The notes under the pieces are model-generated. The model made no database searches. It was not told the origin of the DNA and worked only from the letters and a program-made list of their open reading frames with translations. From NCBI RefSeq assembly GCF_050946405.1, contig NZ_JBMNUS010000013.1, forward strand, positions 62,001-126,000: DNA of 64,000 nt. The letters are read 5' to 3'. Each line of letters opens with the position of its first letter. Position 1 is the first letter of the stretch. Positions 55,166-63,773 of the stretch are shown here, one piece after another. The translations under genes and the position numbers were made by a program. This DNA is from Pseudochelatococcus sp050946405. GTDB taxonomy: Bacteria; Pseudomonadota; Alphaproteobacteria; Rhizobiales; Beijerinckiaceae.

Positions 55166-56806
55166 ATGAAGCTTCTGGATCTGCTGCGCAAGGAAGCGGG
55201 CATCGGCGGGCCGCGCTTCATCGGTTTCGCTGCCCTGTCGGGCCTGTCCAACGCCGCCATTCTGGCCATCATCAACCTTGCCGCCAGCAATGCGAGCGAC
55301 AAGGGGGAGAATTTTCACAATCTGATCCTGTTCGGTCTCGCCATCGCCGTCTTCGTCGTCACGCAGCGCGCGCTGATGATCGAGGTCTGCGAGAAGGTGG
55401 AGTTGCTGATCGACCGCATCCGGGTGCGGCTGATCGAGCGGGCGCGGCGGGCGGAGTTTCTGGAGCTGGAGGAGATCGGCCGTTCGGAGATCTACGCCTG
55501 CCTCACCCGCGAGACGCAGATCCTGTCGCAGGCGGCGCCCAATGTCGTGATCGGGTTGCAGTCGGCTATCCTCGTGGTGTTCACGCTGCTTTACATGGCC
55601 TTTCTGTCGCAGACGGCCTTCTGGCTGTCGGTCGGCTTCACCGTCGTCGGCGCGATGATCCATCTGTCGCGCTCGGCGGAGGTCAAGCGCGAGCTGCGCG
55701 CCGCCTTCGAATGCGAGAACGCGCTGATCGAAAGCCTCGGCGACATGCTCGACGGCTTCAAGGAAGTGAAGATGAGCACCGGCCGCTCCGCCGACATCGC
55801 GCACAGGATCGCGGAGATTTCGGCGCGGGTCGGCCGGATGCGAATCAGGACGCAGACGCTCTACGCGACGGATTTCGTGATGTCGCAGGTCACGTTCTTC
55901 ATCATGACCGGCATCATGGTGTTCGTCGTGCCGACCATCAGCGACGCCTATATCGAGGTGGTGGTGATGACGACCACCGCGAGCCTGTTCCTGATCGGCC
56001 CGGTGTCGAACGTGGTCGGCAGCCTGCCCATCTTCTCCAACGCCAACGCCGCGGCGGAGAACGTGATGGCGCTGGAGGAGCGGCTCGGGCGCGTCAACGG
56101 CGAGGTGCGGGACGCCGGCGGCGGCTTCCCCGACTTCCGGCGGATCGCGCTCCAGGGAGCGAGTTTTTCGCACCGGCCTTCCGGCGGCGACAAGGGGTTC
56201 GCGGTCGGTCCGGTCGATTTCACGGTGGAGCGGGGAAAGACGATCTTCCTCACCGGCGGCAACGGCTCCGGCAAGACCACGTTCATCCGCCTGCTGGTGG
56301 GGCTCTATCCGCCGGGCGGCGGCGTCATCCGCGTGGACGGCGCGCCCGTCGGCCCGGCCAATGCCGCCGATTACCGCAACCTGTTCTCCGTGATCTTCTC
56401 GGACAACCATCTGTTCACGGAGCTTTACGGCATCCCCTCCATTGATGCCGATCAGGCGGCGGAATTGTTCGCGCTGCTCGAAATGCAGCACAAATCGCAG
56501 ATCGCCGGCCGTCGCTTCACCACGGTGCGGCTTTCCGGCGGACAGCGCAAGCGGCTCGCCCTCATCGCCGCCCTGCTGGAGAAACGGCCCGTCTGCGTGT
56601 TCGACGAATGGGCGGCGGATCAGGACCCGTATTTCCGCGAGAAATTCTACAGGATTATACTTCCGCGCCTGAAGGAAAAAGGCGTCACCGTCATCGCGAT
56701 TACTCACGATGACGCCTATTTTGACATGGCCGATGTCCACATCCACATGGACAATGGGCATCTGACCGTCGTGAAGGACGAATCCGTTCTTGAGGGAACC
56801 ACCTGA
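55166..56806 (+). CDS. Cyclic-peptide-type ABC exporter (SyrD/PvdE family)
   Basis: A 546-residue ABC half-transporter with fused membrane and ATPase domains. Six membrane helices lie in residues ~15-300. The nucleotide-binding domain has Walker A GGNGSGKTTF, signature RLSGGQRKRLALIAALLEKR and Walker B VCVFDEWAADQDP; the FDEWAADQDP form is characteristic of lipopeptide and pyoverdine exporters. GGGAGGG precedes ATG 55166, 40 bases after the NRPS stop, so it belongs to the same operon. It would move the lipopeptide across the inner membrane. Confidence 0.94.
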   Translation: MKLLDLLRKEAGIGGPRFIGFAALSGLSNAAILAIINLAASNASDKGENFHNLILFGLAIAVFVVTQRALMIEVCEKVELLIDRIRVRLIERARRAEFLELEEIGRSEIYACLTRETQILSQAAPNVVIGLQSAILVVFTLLYMAFLSQTAFWLSVGFTVVGAMIHLSRSAEVKRELRAAFECENALIESLGDMLDGFKEVKMSTGRSADIAHRIAEISARVGRMRIRTQTLYATDFVMSQVTFFIMTGIMVFVVPTISDAYIEVVVMTTTASLFLIGPVSNVVGSLPIFSNANAAAENVMALEERLGRVNGEVRDAGGGFPDFRRIALQGASFSHRPSGGDKGFAVGPVDFTVERGKTIFLTGGNGSGKTTFIRLLVGLYPPGGGVIRVDGAPVGPANAADYRNLFSVIFSDNHLFTELYGIPSIDADQAAELFALLEMQHKSQIAGRRFTTVRLSGGQRKRLALIAALLEKRPVCVFDEWAADQDPYFREKFYRIILPRLKEKGVTVIAITHDDAYFDMADVHIHMDNGHLTVVKDESVLEGTT

Positions 56807-56852
56807 ACAGGCGGTTGCGTTTTGACGAGAGGCATGCAGGGGAATGACGATC

Positions 56853-59800
56853 ATGCTCGGGACATCGCAATGGCGTGAGGGCGGCGGAAGGTGGCTGCGC
56901 CGGTTCGCGCTCGGATCGGCCGCCGCGGCGGCGGTGACGGGAACGGCGCTGGCCGCCGATGTTTCGCAGGTGGGGCCGGTCTTGCAGGGGTTTCTCGATG
57001 CGACGGCCTCGCAAGGCACGCTTCAGGGGGTCGCGATCGGCGTCGACCTGCCGGGTGGCGAAGGGAGCTGGTTCGGCGGGGGCGGCTATCGCGACATCGC
57101 CCGCACCGAGCCGCTCGGCGCCGACCTGCAATTCCGCATCGGCAGCGCGTCGAAGACCTTCACCGGCACGGCGGTGTTGCAGCAGGTGGATCAGGGGCTG
57201 ATCGGGCTCGGCGATTCGATCGACAAATGGGTGCCCGATCTCAACGTGCCCGGCGGCGACCGGATCACCGTCGAGAACCTGCTCAGCATGACGAGCGGCA
57301 TTCCCGACTATCTGGGCGCGGAGTCGATCCATAGCCCCGGTAATACGATATTGCAGGAATGGGCCAACTTCCACGGCCCGGCCGGTTCCCACGGCAACGC
57401 CGACTACACGCCCGAGCAGCTCGTGGGCGCGGTGGTCGACAGTCTCGGGGCCAGCTTCGGGCCGGTCGGCGAGATGTTCTATTCCAACACCAATTTCGCC
57501 CTGCTCGGCATCATCGCGCAACGCGCGTCGTGCCTCGGAGCCTCCGGTTGCCGGACGATCGACGAAATGGTCAACGGCATCGCCGCTTCCATGGGGCTTG
57601 CCGACACGGTCTTTCCCGCTTCGTCCGCCTTCACGGCGCCTTATGCGGAAACGGCGCAGGTCGTCATCGGCGACGCTTCCTATTACGGCGTTCCGCCCGG
57701 CAGCAGCTTCGACATGACCTTCCTCGATCCGCGCGTGCCGTGGGCGGCGGGCGCGGTGTTGTCGACGCCGGCGGATGAACTGAAATGGGTGCGCCAGCTC
57801 GCGACCAACAGCGACGGGCTGCTGTCGGCGCAGACGCAGGCCGAGCGTGTCGGCGTGGCGGAGCCCGGCGAGGTGAGCGGCGTGCCGGTGTTCTACGGCC
57901 TCGCCCTCTATGCCATGCCCGGCGTGGGGAGCGGCACCTATCTGACCGGCCACAGCGGGCTGATCGGCGGCGACACGGCGTCGCTGTTCTACAATCCGGC
58001 GCTGGACGTGGCCTATGCCGTCAATTTTCTCGGCTATCAGGCCAATGCATTGCCATGGTTTCCGCTCTACGGCGCCTCCGACGCCCTGGGCCGTTACGTT
58101 TATGCGGGAAGGGAAGGGGGCAATTACAGCTCCGTCATGATCCTGTGGGCGCTCGACCGCAACGTCACGCTGGCGCTCACCGCGCAGGGCTCGTGCAGCT
58201 ACGGGGCCGGCCCGCAGGGCGCGGGCGGCGACAGGACCTGTGCGGGCGACAGCGTGCGCACGACGCCGATCGCCGTCACTGATGGCACGCTGACCATCGC
58301 CCCGTCCCACCTGACCATGGGCAATTACTACATCGATCCCGTCACCGGCGCCGTTTCGCTGGCGCAGGTGGCGCGGCCGAGCCTTGCGATGTTCGGCAGC
58401 CATTCCGCCGCGGTGGCGTTGCAGGGCGGGGCCTCGCTCGTGCTGCCGCAAGGGGCGACGGCCGAGCTGTGGGGCACGAACTCCGCCACCGTCAGCATGA
58501 CCGGCGCGGACAATGCCGCGCACATCGGCGGCACGCTTCTCACCTACGGCGTGGATTCGGTGGCGGTGCGGATTATGGGCGACCGCAACCGGGTGAACGT
58601 GCTGCCGACCGGCGCTGTGGTCGGCGCCAGCGCGCCCGCCATCGCCATGAGCGGCCGCGACAACGCCGCCGTCATCGGCGGCAGCGTGACGACCTACGGC
58701 CACGGCATCGAGCGGATCGCCATCGCGGGCGAAGGCGGCGGCAATCGCGTGGAGGTGGAGCCCACCGGCTATGTCGGCGGCGACATCGCGCTCGCCGGCG
58801 ACGGCAACCGGGTGAGGGTCGACGGCATCGTCTCGGGCCATGTGCCGATGGCGGGAGGCGACGCGGTGCTGAGCGGCGAGGGCGTGATCACCGGCGTCGT
58901 GGGCGGCGGCGGCACGGTGGCGCCGGGCAATGGCATCGGCACGCTTACCGTCGGCGGCTATGCCGGGCGCGATACCCGGCTGATGATCGAGACCGGGCCG
59001 GGCGGCGCGAGCGACCTGCTCGCGGTGGCTGGCCCCGCTTCCCTGACCGGCGGCAGCCTGCATGTCACGCCGCCGCCGGCGGCGGCGAGCGGCATCTACA
59101 ATGTCCTCTCCGCCGGCGCGGTGGAAGGGGCGTTCGCCGCCGCCACCACCGGCGGCCGCGTGGGCCTTGGCGTGCAATACACGCCGACGGCGGTCAATGT
59201 CGCGGCGGTCAACCCCTTCCTGTTCGATGCGGCGGTGCGCACCGGCGCGGCCGATACCCTGCGCAATCTCGACCTGTTCGAGGAGCGGGCGGCGGCGTTC
59301 GCCGCTTCAGCTACTTCCGCCGCGCCGGCCGGTGCGGCACGTGGGCCTGCCGCCGGCGCGCAGGCCGAAAACCTGAAGGAATGGTTCTCGCGGCGCGGCG
59401 CGTCGGCGGCGGGTTCCCGCGCGGCGGGGGCGGCGGTCTGGGCTTCGGCCTACGGCGCCTTCGACCGCCATGCCGCGGATGGGCCGGTGCCGACCATCGC
59501 GTCGGAGGGCGGCGGCGTCGCGGTGGGCGCCGATGCCGAACCCCTGCCCGGCCTGCTTGTGGGCGCGATGGGCGCCTACAGCCGCACCCAGGCGACGACG
59601 CCGGCGAATCCGGGAATGAAGTTCTCCTCCGACGCCTACAAGGCCGGCGTCTACGGCGCTTACGAGGCCGGGCGCGTGCTGTTCAGCGCCTCGCTGCTCG
59701 CCGGCCGGGGCGACGACACCACCACGCGCGCGGTGGAATCGGGAGCGCTCGCCGGTGTGGCGCAGGGCAGCTTCGACGATTTCCGCCTCGCCGCCCGCGT

Positions 59801-60278
59801 GGGGGCGCGCGCGACCTTCGATGTGGGCGCGGGCGTGCGCCTGACGCCGCGCGCCGCCGTCACGCTGCTGCGGATCGAGCAGGACGCCCATCGCGAGATC
59901 GGCGGCATTCCGGGCTACGGCTTCGGCATCGGCATCGGGGCAAGCACGTATGAACAGGTGCGGTCCGAGGCATCCCTTGCGGTTGCGAAGACTTTCGACG
60001 TTTCCCTGGGCGGCTGGAGCGGCCGGCTCACGGGCGAGCTTCGCGCCGGCCTCGCGCGCGACATCGTGCTGAAGAGCGCGAACGGATGGGTCGACGTGCC
60101 CGGTTTCAGCCCCGTCGTCACCGGCGGCTTCAAGCGGAACGCCTGGGTGATGCCGGTCGGCGGCCGGCTGGAGCTGGCGGCGAGCGACTCGCTCTCCGTC
60201 TTCGCCGCCTACGATGGCGCGTTCTCCAGCCTCGGTGGCGTCAATACGGTGCGCGGCGGCTTACACTGGCGTTTCTGA
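56853..60278 (+). CDS. Serine hydrolase (beta-lactamase/DD-peptidase class) fused to autotransporter
   Basis: A ~1,141-residue secreted protein. A signal peptide with a twin-Arg/hydrophobic core (WLRRFALGSAAAAAVTG, cleavage near TALAAD) leads into an S12-type serine hydrolase at residues ~30-430. Ser98-X-X-Lys101 (GSASKTFT), Tyr210-Ser-Asn (FYSNTNF) and His367-Ser-Gly (TGHSGLIGG) form the catalytic motifs. Residues ~440-790 are a repetitive passenger with NRVNV, NRVEV and NRVRV rungs like a beta-helix. The C-terminal ~290 residues form an outer-membrane autotransporter barrel ending in Trp-Arg-Phe. AGGGGA before 56853 favours that ATG over the one at 56844. It lies 46 bases after the exporter gene, in the operon direction. 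It could cleave, deacylate or detoxify the lipopeptide or modify peptidoglycan at the surface; this is inference. Confidence 0.9.
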   Translation: MLGTSQWREGGGRWLRRFALGSAAAAAVTGTALAADVSQVGPVLQGFLDATASQGTLQGVAIGVDLPGGEGSWFGGGGYRDIARTEPLGADLQFRIGSASKTFTGTAVLQQVDQGLIGLGDSIDKWVPDLNVPGGDRITVENLLSMTSGIPDYLGAESIHSPGNTILQEWANFHGPAGSHGNADYTPEQLVGAVVDSLGASFGPVGEMFYSNTNFALLGIIAQRASCLGASGCRTIDEMVNGIAASMGLADTVFPASSAFTAPYAETAQVVIGDASYYGVPPGSSFDMTFLDPRVPWAAGAVLSTPADELKWVRQLATNSDGLLSAQTQAERVGVAEPGEVSGVPVFYGLALYAMPGVGSGTYLTGHSGLIGGDTASLFYNPALDVAYAVNFLGYQANALPWFPLYGASDALGRYVYAGREGGNYSSVMILWALDRNVTLALTAQGSCSYGAGPQGAGGDRTCAGDSVRTTPIAVTDGTLTIAPSHLTMGNYYIDPVTGAVSLAQVARPSLAMFGSHSAAVALQGGASLVLPQGATAELWGTNSATVSMTGADNAAHIGGTLLTYGVDSVAVRIMGDRNRVNVLPTGAVVGASAPAIAMSGRDNAAVIGGSVTTYGHGIERIAIAGEGGGNRVEVEPTGYVGGDIALAGDGNRVRVDGIVSGHVPMAGGDAVLSGEGVITGVVGGGGTVAPGNGIGTLTVGGYAGRDTRLMIETGPGGASDLLAVAGPASLTGGSLHVTPPPAAASGIYNVLSAGAVEGAFAAATTGGRVGLGVQYTPTAVNVAAVNPFLFDAAVRTGAADTLRNLDLFEERAAAFAASATSAAPAGAARGPAAGAQAENLKEWFSRRGASAAGSRAAGAAVWASAYGAFDRHAADGPVPTIASEGGGVAVGADAEPLPGLLVGAMGAYSRTQATTPANPGMKFSSDAYKAGVYGAYEAGRVLFSASLLAGRGDDTTTRAVESGALAGVAQGSFDDFRLAARVGARATFDVGAGVRLTPRAAVTLLRIEQDAHREIGGIPGYGFGIGIGASTYEQVRSEASLAVAKTFDVSLGGWSGRLTGELRAGLARDIVLKSANGWVDVPGFSPVVTGGFKRNAWVMPVGGRLELAASDSLSVFAAYDGAFSSLGGVNTVRGGLHWRF

Positions 60279-61127
60279 CCGGGTGTTTCCGAGCCGCATA
60301 TGCGCGAGGACTTGCGCGTGAAACTCGTCCGCGTTCTCGCGCAGGAAGAAGTGCCCGCCCGCGATCGTCACCAGCTCGAAACCATCGCCCGCGACCGCCG
60401 CCCAGCCGGCGATCTCGCGCGGCGAGACGAGCGGATCGTCCGCGCCGGCGAAGGCGACGACCGGACAGGTCAGGCGCTCGACCGGAAAGGGCAGGGACGT
60501 TTCCGCCAGGGCGAAATCCGCCCTGAGCGTGCGCTCGAACAATTCTCGGAACTCCGCGTTGCGCACGATTTCCTCCGGCGTGCCGTTGTAGGAGGACAGC
60601 CGGCGCCAGAATTCTTCGGAAGGCAGGTCATGCAGCGGCGGCATGCGGGGCGGGGCGCCGGGAGGGCGATGCGCGGCGACCATGACGCAGGCGGGCGCGG
60701 GAAGACCGAGACGATCCGCCGCCCGCGCGAGACAATAGGCGACGCGCGCGCCAAGCGAGTAGCCGAGCAGGACGTAGGGACGATCGAGCAGCGGCGTGAG
60801 CGCCTCGATGAGGCGCGCCAGCAGGAGGGGCATCGAGGCAATGGGGGTCTCCGAAAAGCGGCTTTCGCGGCCGGGGAACTGCGCGGGCAGGACTTCGAGC
60901 CGCTCATGAGCGCGCGCATGCGCCCGCAATCCGGCGAAGGCGGATACGCCGCCACCCGCGAAGGGCAGACAGATCAGCCGCATGGCAGGGCGACCCGTAC
61001 CCCCGGCGGCGGGAAACCAACGGCGCATGGCCGCAGCAGAGACGGACGGTTCCGCTCCTTCTTCGCCAGCAGCGGTAATGTCTCTCTCCATTGCCATCAT
61101 GTCTTCGGGGTATCGGATCGTGCGCAT
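60261..61127 (-). CDS. Type II thioesterase (alpha/beta hydrolase)
   Basis: A ~288-residue editing thioesterase that releases misprimed acyl groups from carrier proteins. LICLPFAGGGVSAFAGLR opens the fold, the nucleophile Ser is in LLGYSLGARVAYCLAR, the acid is in AFAGADDPLVSP and the His in IAGGHFFLREN. It lies on the strand opposite to the biosynthetic genes, and its 3' end overlaps the autotransporter gene by 18 bases, so the two are convergent. In-frame starts at 61127, 61100, 61097, 61091 and TTG 61145 are possible; none has a strong ribosome-binding site. Its location ties it to the NRPS/PKS line. Confidence 0.92.
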   Translation of the reverse strand: MRTIRYPEDMMAMERDITAAGEEGAEPSVSAAAMRRWFPAAGGTGRPAMRLICLPFAGGGVSAFAGLRAHARAHERLEVLPAQFPGRESRFSETPIASMPLLLARLIEALTPLLDRPYVLLGYSLGARVAYCLARAADRLGLPAPACVMVAAHRPPGAPPRMPPLHDLPSEEFWRRLSSYNGTPEEIVRNAEFRELFERTLRADFALAETSLPFPVERLTCPVVAFAGADDPLVSPREIAGWAAVAGDGFELVTIAGGHFFLRENADEFHAQVLAHMRLGNTRSETPV

Positions 61128-61324
61128 TATTATAGCAGGCGACAAAGGTATAGCTCTCGACTCCGATGGTCAACTATGATAGGTGTAGGATATTACTTTC
61201 ATGAAATAGAAAGTGTTCTGGACAGTGTGCGCCGGTTGCGTCGGGGCGGGGCCTGAAAGCGGTGGGCGGTGGACTGTCACGGTTGCGAATTCCATCTCGT
61301 TTCATACTCCCGGAGGAGAGCATC
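61128..61324. promoter_or_regulatory. Divergent promoter region between thioesterase and DUF697 genes
   Basis: About 200 bases, AT-rich at 61125-61215 relative to the cluster. Contains the dyad ACTTTC / GAAAGT (61195-61214) and ends in a strong ribosome-binding site GGAGGAGA. It should drive the thioesterase leftwards and the DUF697 group rightwards. Confidence 0.45.
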
Positions 61325-61954
61325 ATGGTTGCCGAGGCGCAGAACAGTGTCGGGGAAGAAGTCGCGGCAGCCGAGCCTGCCAGCCGCCAGAAGGCCGAGC
61401 AGATCATTCGCAAATATACGCTGTGGGCGACGGGCGCGGGCCTCATTCCGGTTCCCGTGCTGGACGCCGTCGGCGTGGCGGGCGTGCAATATGCGCTGGT
61501 CAACGATCTGGCGTCGCTCTACGGCGTGCCGTTCTCGAAGGAGCGCGTGCGCGCGCTCGTCGCCGGCCTGGTCGGCGGCGGCGTTCCGGCGCTGCTGACC
61601 ACCGGCGGGCTCGCCAGCGCGGCGAAGGCCGTTCCGTTCGTGGGCTCGCTGCTCGGCGCGGCGGTGTTTCCCGCGCTTTCGGCCGCCGCGACCGTGGCGC
61701 TCGGCCGGGTGTTCACGCAGCACTTCGAGGCCGGCGGCACGCTGCTTGACTTCGACGCCGAGAAGACGCGCGCTTTCTTCGCGGAAGAGTTCGAGAACGC
61801 CCGCAAGGAAGTGGGCGAGACGCTGGCAAGCGCGGGTGTCGGCGTGGCCGGAAAAGCCAAGGCGGCAGATGCCCCGGCTGCTCCCGTTCCTGCCGCCGCT
61901 GCTCCTGCTTCGGCGGCGAAGAAGGAAACGGCTGCCGCGCCCGCCGCCGTGTGA
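61325..61954 (+). CDS. DUF697-family membrane-associated protein
   Basis: A 209-residue protein. The core (residues ~22-135) matches the DUF697/YcjF-type family: IIRKYTLWATGAGLIPVPVL, then VQYALVNDLASLYGVPFS and the Gly/Ala-rich VGGGVPALL, with two hydrophobic segments. The C terminus (~165-209) is an Ala/Pro/Lys-rich low-complexity tail. CGGAGGAGA gives a confident start at 61325. Function is unknown; relatives are associated with envelope stress or small GTPases. It opens a three-gene rightward group with the small membrane protein and the SPFH protein. Confidence 0.85.
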   Translation: MVAEAQNSVGEEVAAAEPASRQKAEQIIRKYTLWATGAGLIPVPVLDAVGVAGVQYALVNDLASLYGVPFSKERVRALVAGLVGGGVPALLTTGGLASAAKAVPFVGSLLGAAVFPALSAAATVALGRVFTQHFEAGGTLLDFDAEKTRAFFAEEFENARKEVGETLASAGVGVAGKAKAADAPAAPVPAAAAPASAAKKETAAAPAAV

Positions 61955-62067
61955 GGCTGCGAGCGCGTCGGCATCGTGCCGGCGCGCCTTGCCGGAATGG
62001 GCGCCTTCCGATCGTAACGGGTGGGAGACACGCTGACGCCGGGGCGGGTTGACGAGAAAGAACGCGA

Positions 62068-62259
62068 ATGGCTGTCGTCATTTACTTTATGCTGTGCGTG
62101 CTTGTCGGGATACTCGGCCTCGGTTATTGGGGCGGCTTTCTTCTGTACTTCATTCTCGCGCTCGCCATGACGCCGCTTGTCGCCTTGCTGGTGCTCATCA
62201 TCGTGGGATCGAGCGAGGGGCGGCGCGGCTTCGCGCGGTTCAGGAAGCCGGAGCCCTGA
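62068..62259 (+). CDS. Small two-helix membrane protein
   Basis: A 63-residue protein that is almost entirely two hydrophobic segments (AVVIYFMLCVLVGILGLGYW and LLYFILALAMTPLVALLVLI) with a basic C-terminal tail (RRGFARFRKPEP). GAGAAAGAA precedes ATG 62068. The N-terminal helix carries the same MLCVLV string as the membrane anchor of the downstream SPFH protein. Function unknown; the position between DUF697 and SPFH genes suggests a shared membrane complex. Confidence 0.75.
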   Translation: MAVVIYFMLCVLVGILGLGYWGGFLLYFILALAMTPLVALLVLIIVGSSEGRRGFARFRKPEP

Positions 62260-62356
62260 CGATATCCCTGCCCGCATGGCCGGGCGCGGCCGGGTTGCGC
62301 CGCGCATTCGATGAACGTTCATGGCCGGCCTTGCCGCCGGTGCGTCACGGAAGACG

Positions 62357-63760
62357 ATGACACAACAAGATCTTTTCACCCCGGATGCCGGTGTCGCGCC
62401 TGCGCGGCACTGGCGCCGGTTTCGTCTGCCGCGCCGCCGCGATCTTATGCTGTGCGTGCTTGTCGTGCTGCTTTGCGTGACGTTTCTCGCGCCCTACATG
62501 GTCGTCAATATTCCGGCCGGGTCCGCCGGCGTGATATGGCGTCGCTTCGGCGGAGGCACCGATACGGAGATGGTGCTGCACGAGGGCATCGCGCTGATCT
62601 GGCCGTGGAACCGCGTGCAGCTCTATGACCTGCGTCTCCAGAGCGAAAGCATCGATATCGTCGCGATTTCCCAGGACGGGCTGAACATCACCATCGGCCT
62701 GACCTTCCGCTGGTTCGTCAACCCCAAGTTCGTCGGCTGGTTGCACAAGATCGCGGGCCCCCAATACATGCAAAGAATTCTCCTGCCGGAACTGAACTCA
62801 TCGACAAGACAGGAGTTTTCGAAGTTCAGGATGGTGGATTATTATGGCCCGAACCGGGAAGAAATGCTTTCCCGCGTTTACAGCACCGTCGTCGATCGCG
62901 GATTTCCCAACTTCATTTTCGCGCCGAAGGATCTCGATACGGTCAATGCCGGTCTCAAGGTCAACGACGGCCTGATCATGCTGACCGATGTCCTGATTCG
63001 CGAAGTGGTGATGCCGCCCCGCGTCGTTGCCGCGGTGCAGGCGAAAATCGAGCAGCAGCAACTCGTTCAGGAAATGCAGCACCGGGTGGAGCGCGAGCGC
63101 TTCGAGAACCAGCGCAAGGAAATCGAGGCGGAAGGGATTCGCAAGTTTCAGCAGATCGTGCAGACGGGGATTTCCGAAGCCTATCTCAAGTGGCGCGGCA
63201 TCGAGGCGACGGTCCTGCTGGCGAACTCGCCCAATGCCAAGACGATCGTTCTCGGCGGCAACGGCGGCCTGCCTCTCATTCTGAACACCGGCGACGCGGG
63301 GACGCCGGCGGCGGTTGCGGCCGCGCCGTCCGCGCCTCCCGCCCCCGAGGGCAAGAACGGCGCGGCCAGATATCTCGGTTCCGTCGACATCTCGCGGCCG
63401 GACATGCGCAATCGGGAATCGAAGGGATTGGGCCTCGGCGCGACGCTGCATCCGGCGCAGGGCGCGTGGTCCCGCGATGTCGCCGCCATCGGGCCTACCG
63501 CGACCTCCGGCATCGCCGGTTCCGCGAACGCGGCCGGCCCTGACGCGAGCCGGGTTCCCGGCGTTTCTCCCGCCGGCCCCGGCAATGTGGAGGCCGGCGC
63601 GCTGTCGATGCCCGCGCCGCGTCCGCCGGGCGTGCTGCCGATCATGTCGCCGTTCATCGGCGTCGGCGGCACGGTTTCGTTCTGGCAGAAGCTTTCCAGC
63701 CTCTTCGGTATCGCGGACCCGCCCGGCGGGCAGGCCGAGACCGGGCCGCCCACGCCCTGA
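62357..63760 (+). CDS. SPFH/Band 7 (prohibitin-like) membrane protein
   Basis: A 467-residue protein with one N-terminal membrane anchor (residues ~30-52, LMLCVLVVLLCVTFLAPYMV). The SPFH domain follows at ~53-240 (VNIPAGSAGVIWRRFGGGTD, then DGLNITIGLTFRWFVNPKFV), then a charged helical region (IEQQQLVQEMQHRVERERFE, GIRKFQQIVQTGISEAYLKW) typical of prohibitins. A long Ala/Pro/Gly-rich tail ends the protein. ATG 62357 is preferred; an upstream in-frame ATG at 62321 lacks support. SPFH proteins scaffold membrane microdomains and protect against membrane stress, which would fit a producer of a membrane-active lipopeptide (inference). Confidence 0.88.
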   Translation: MTQQDLFTPDAGVAPARHWRRFRLPRRRDLMLCVLVVLLCVTFLAPYMVVNIPAGSAGVIWRRFGGGTDTEMVLHEGIALIWPWNRVQLYDLRLQSESIDIVAISQDGLNITIGLTFRWFVNPKFVGWLHKIAGPQYMQRILLPELNSSTRQEFSKFRMVDYYGPNREEMLSRVYSTVVDRGFPNFIFAPKDLDTVNAGLKVNDGLIMLTDVLIREVVMPPRVVAAVQAKIEQQQLVQEMQHRVERERFENQRKEIEAEGIRKFQQIVQTGISEAYLKWRGIEATVLLANSPNAKTIVLGGNGGLPLILNTGDAGTPAAVAAAPSAPPAPEGKNGAARYLGSVDISRPDMRNRESKGLGLGATLHPAQGAWSRDVAAIGPTATSGIAGSANAAGPDASRVPGVSPAGPGNVEAGALSMPAPRPPGVLPIMSPFIGVGGTVSFWQKLSSLFGIADPPGGQAETGPPTP

Positions 63761-63773
63761 TCCGGCCGGGCAC

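Noticed and set aside
31250..55302. Very long minus-strand open frames (for example 31250-37519, 39815-47665 and 47539-55302, over 2,000 residues each)
   Set aside because: They mirror the NRPS genes in the antisense frame that GC-rich codon bias keeps free of stops. Their translations are Arg/Ala/His-rich with no domain motifs.
56853..60278. A ClbP-type D-asparaginyl prodrug peptidase
   Set aside because: The S12 catalytic motifs fit, but ClbP-type enzymes carry C-terminal membrane helices, whereas this protein ends in an autotransporter barrel. No N-acyl-D-Asn starter module was recognised.
60261..61127. Terminal (type I) thioesterase releasing the lipopeptide
   Set aside because: It is a separate gene on the opposite strand with the length and motifs of type II editing thioesterases.
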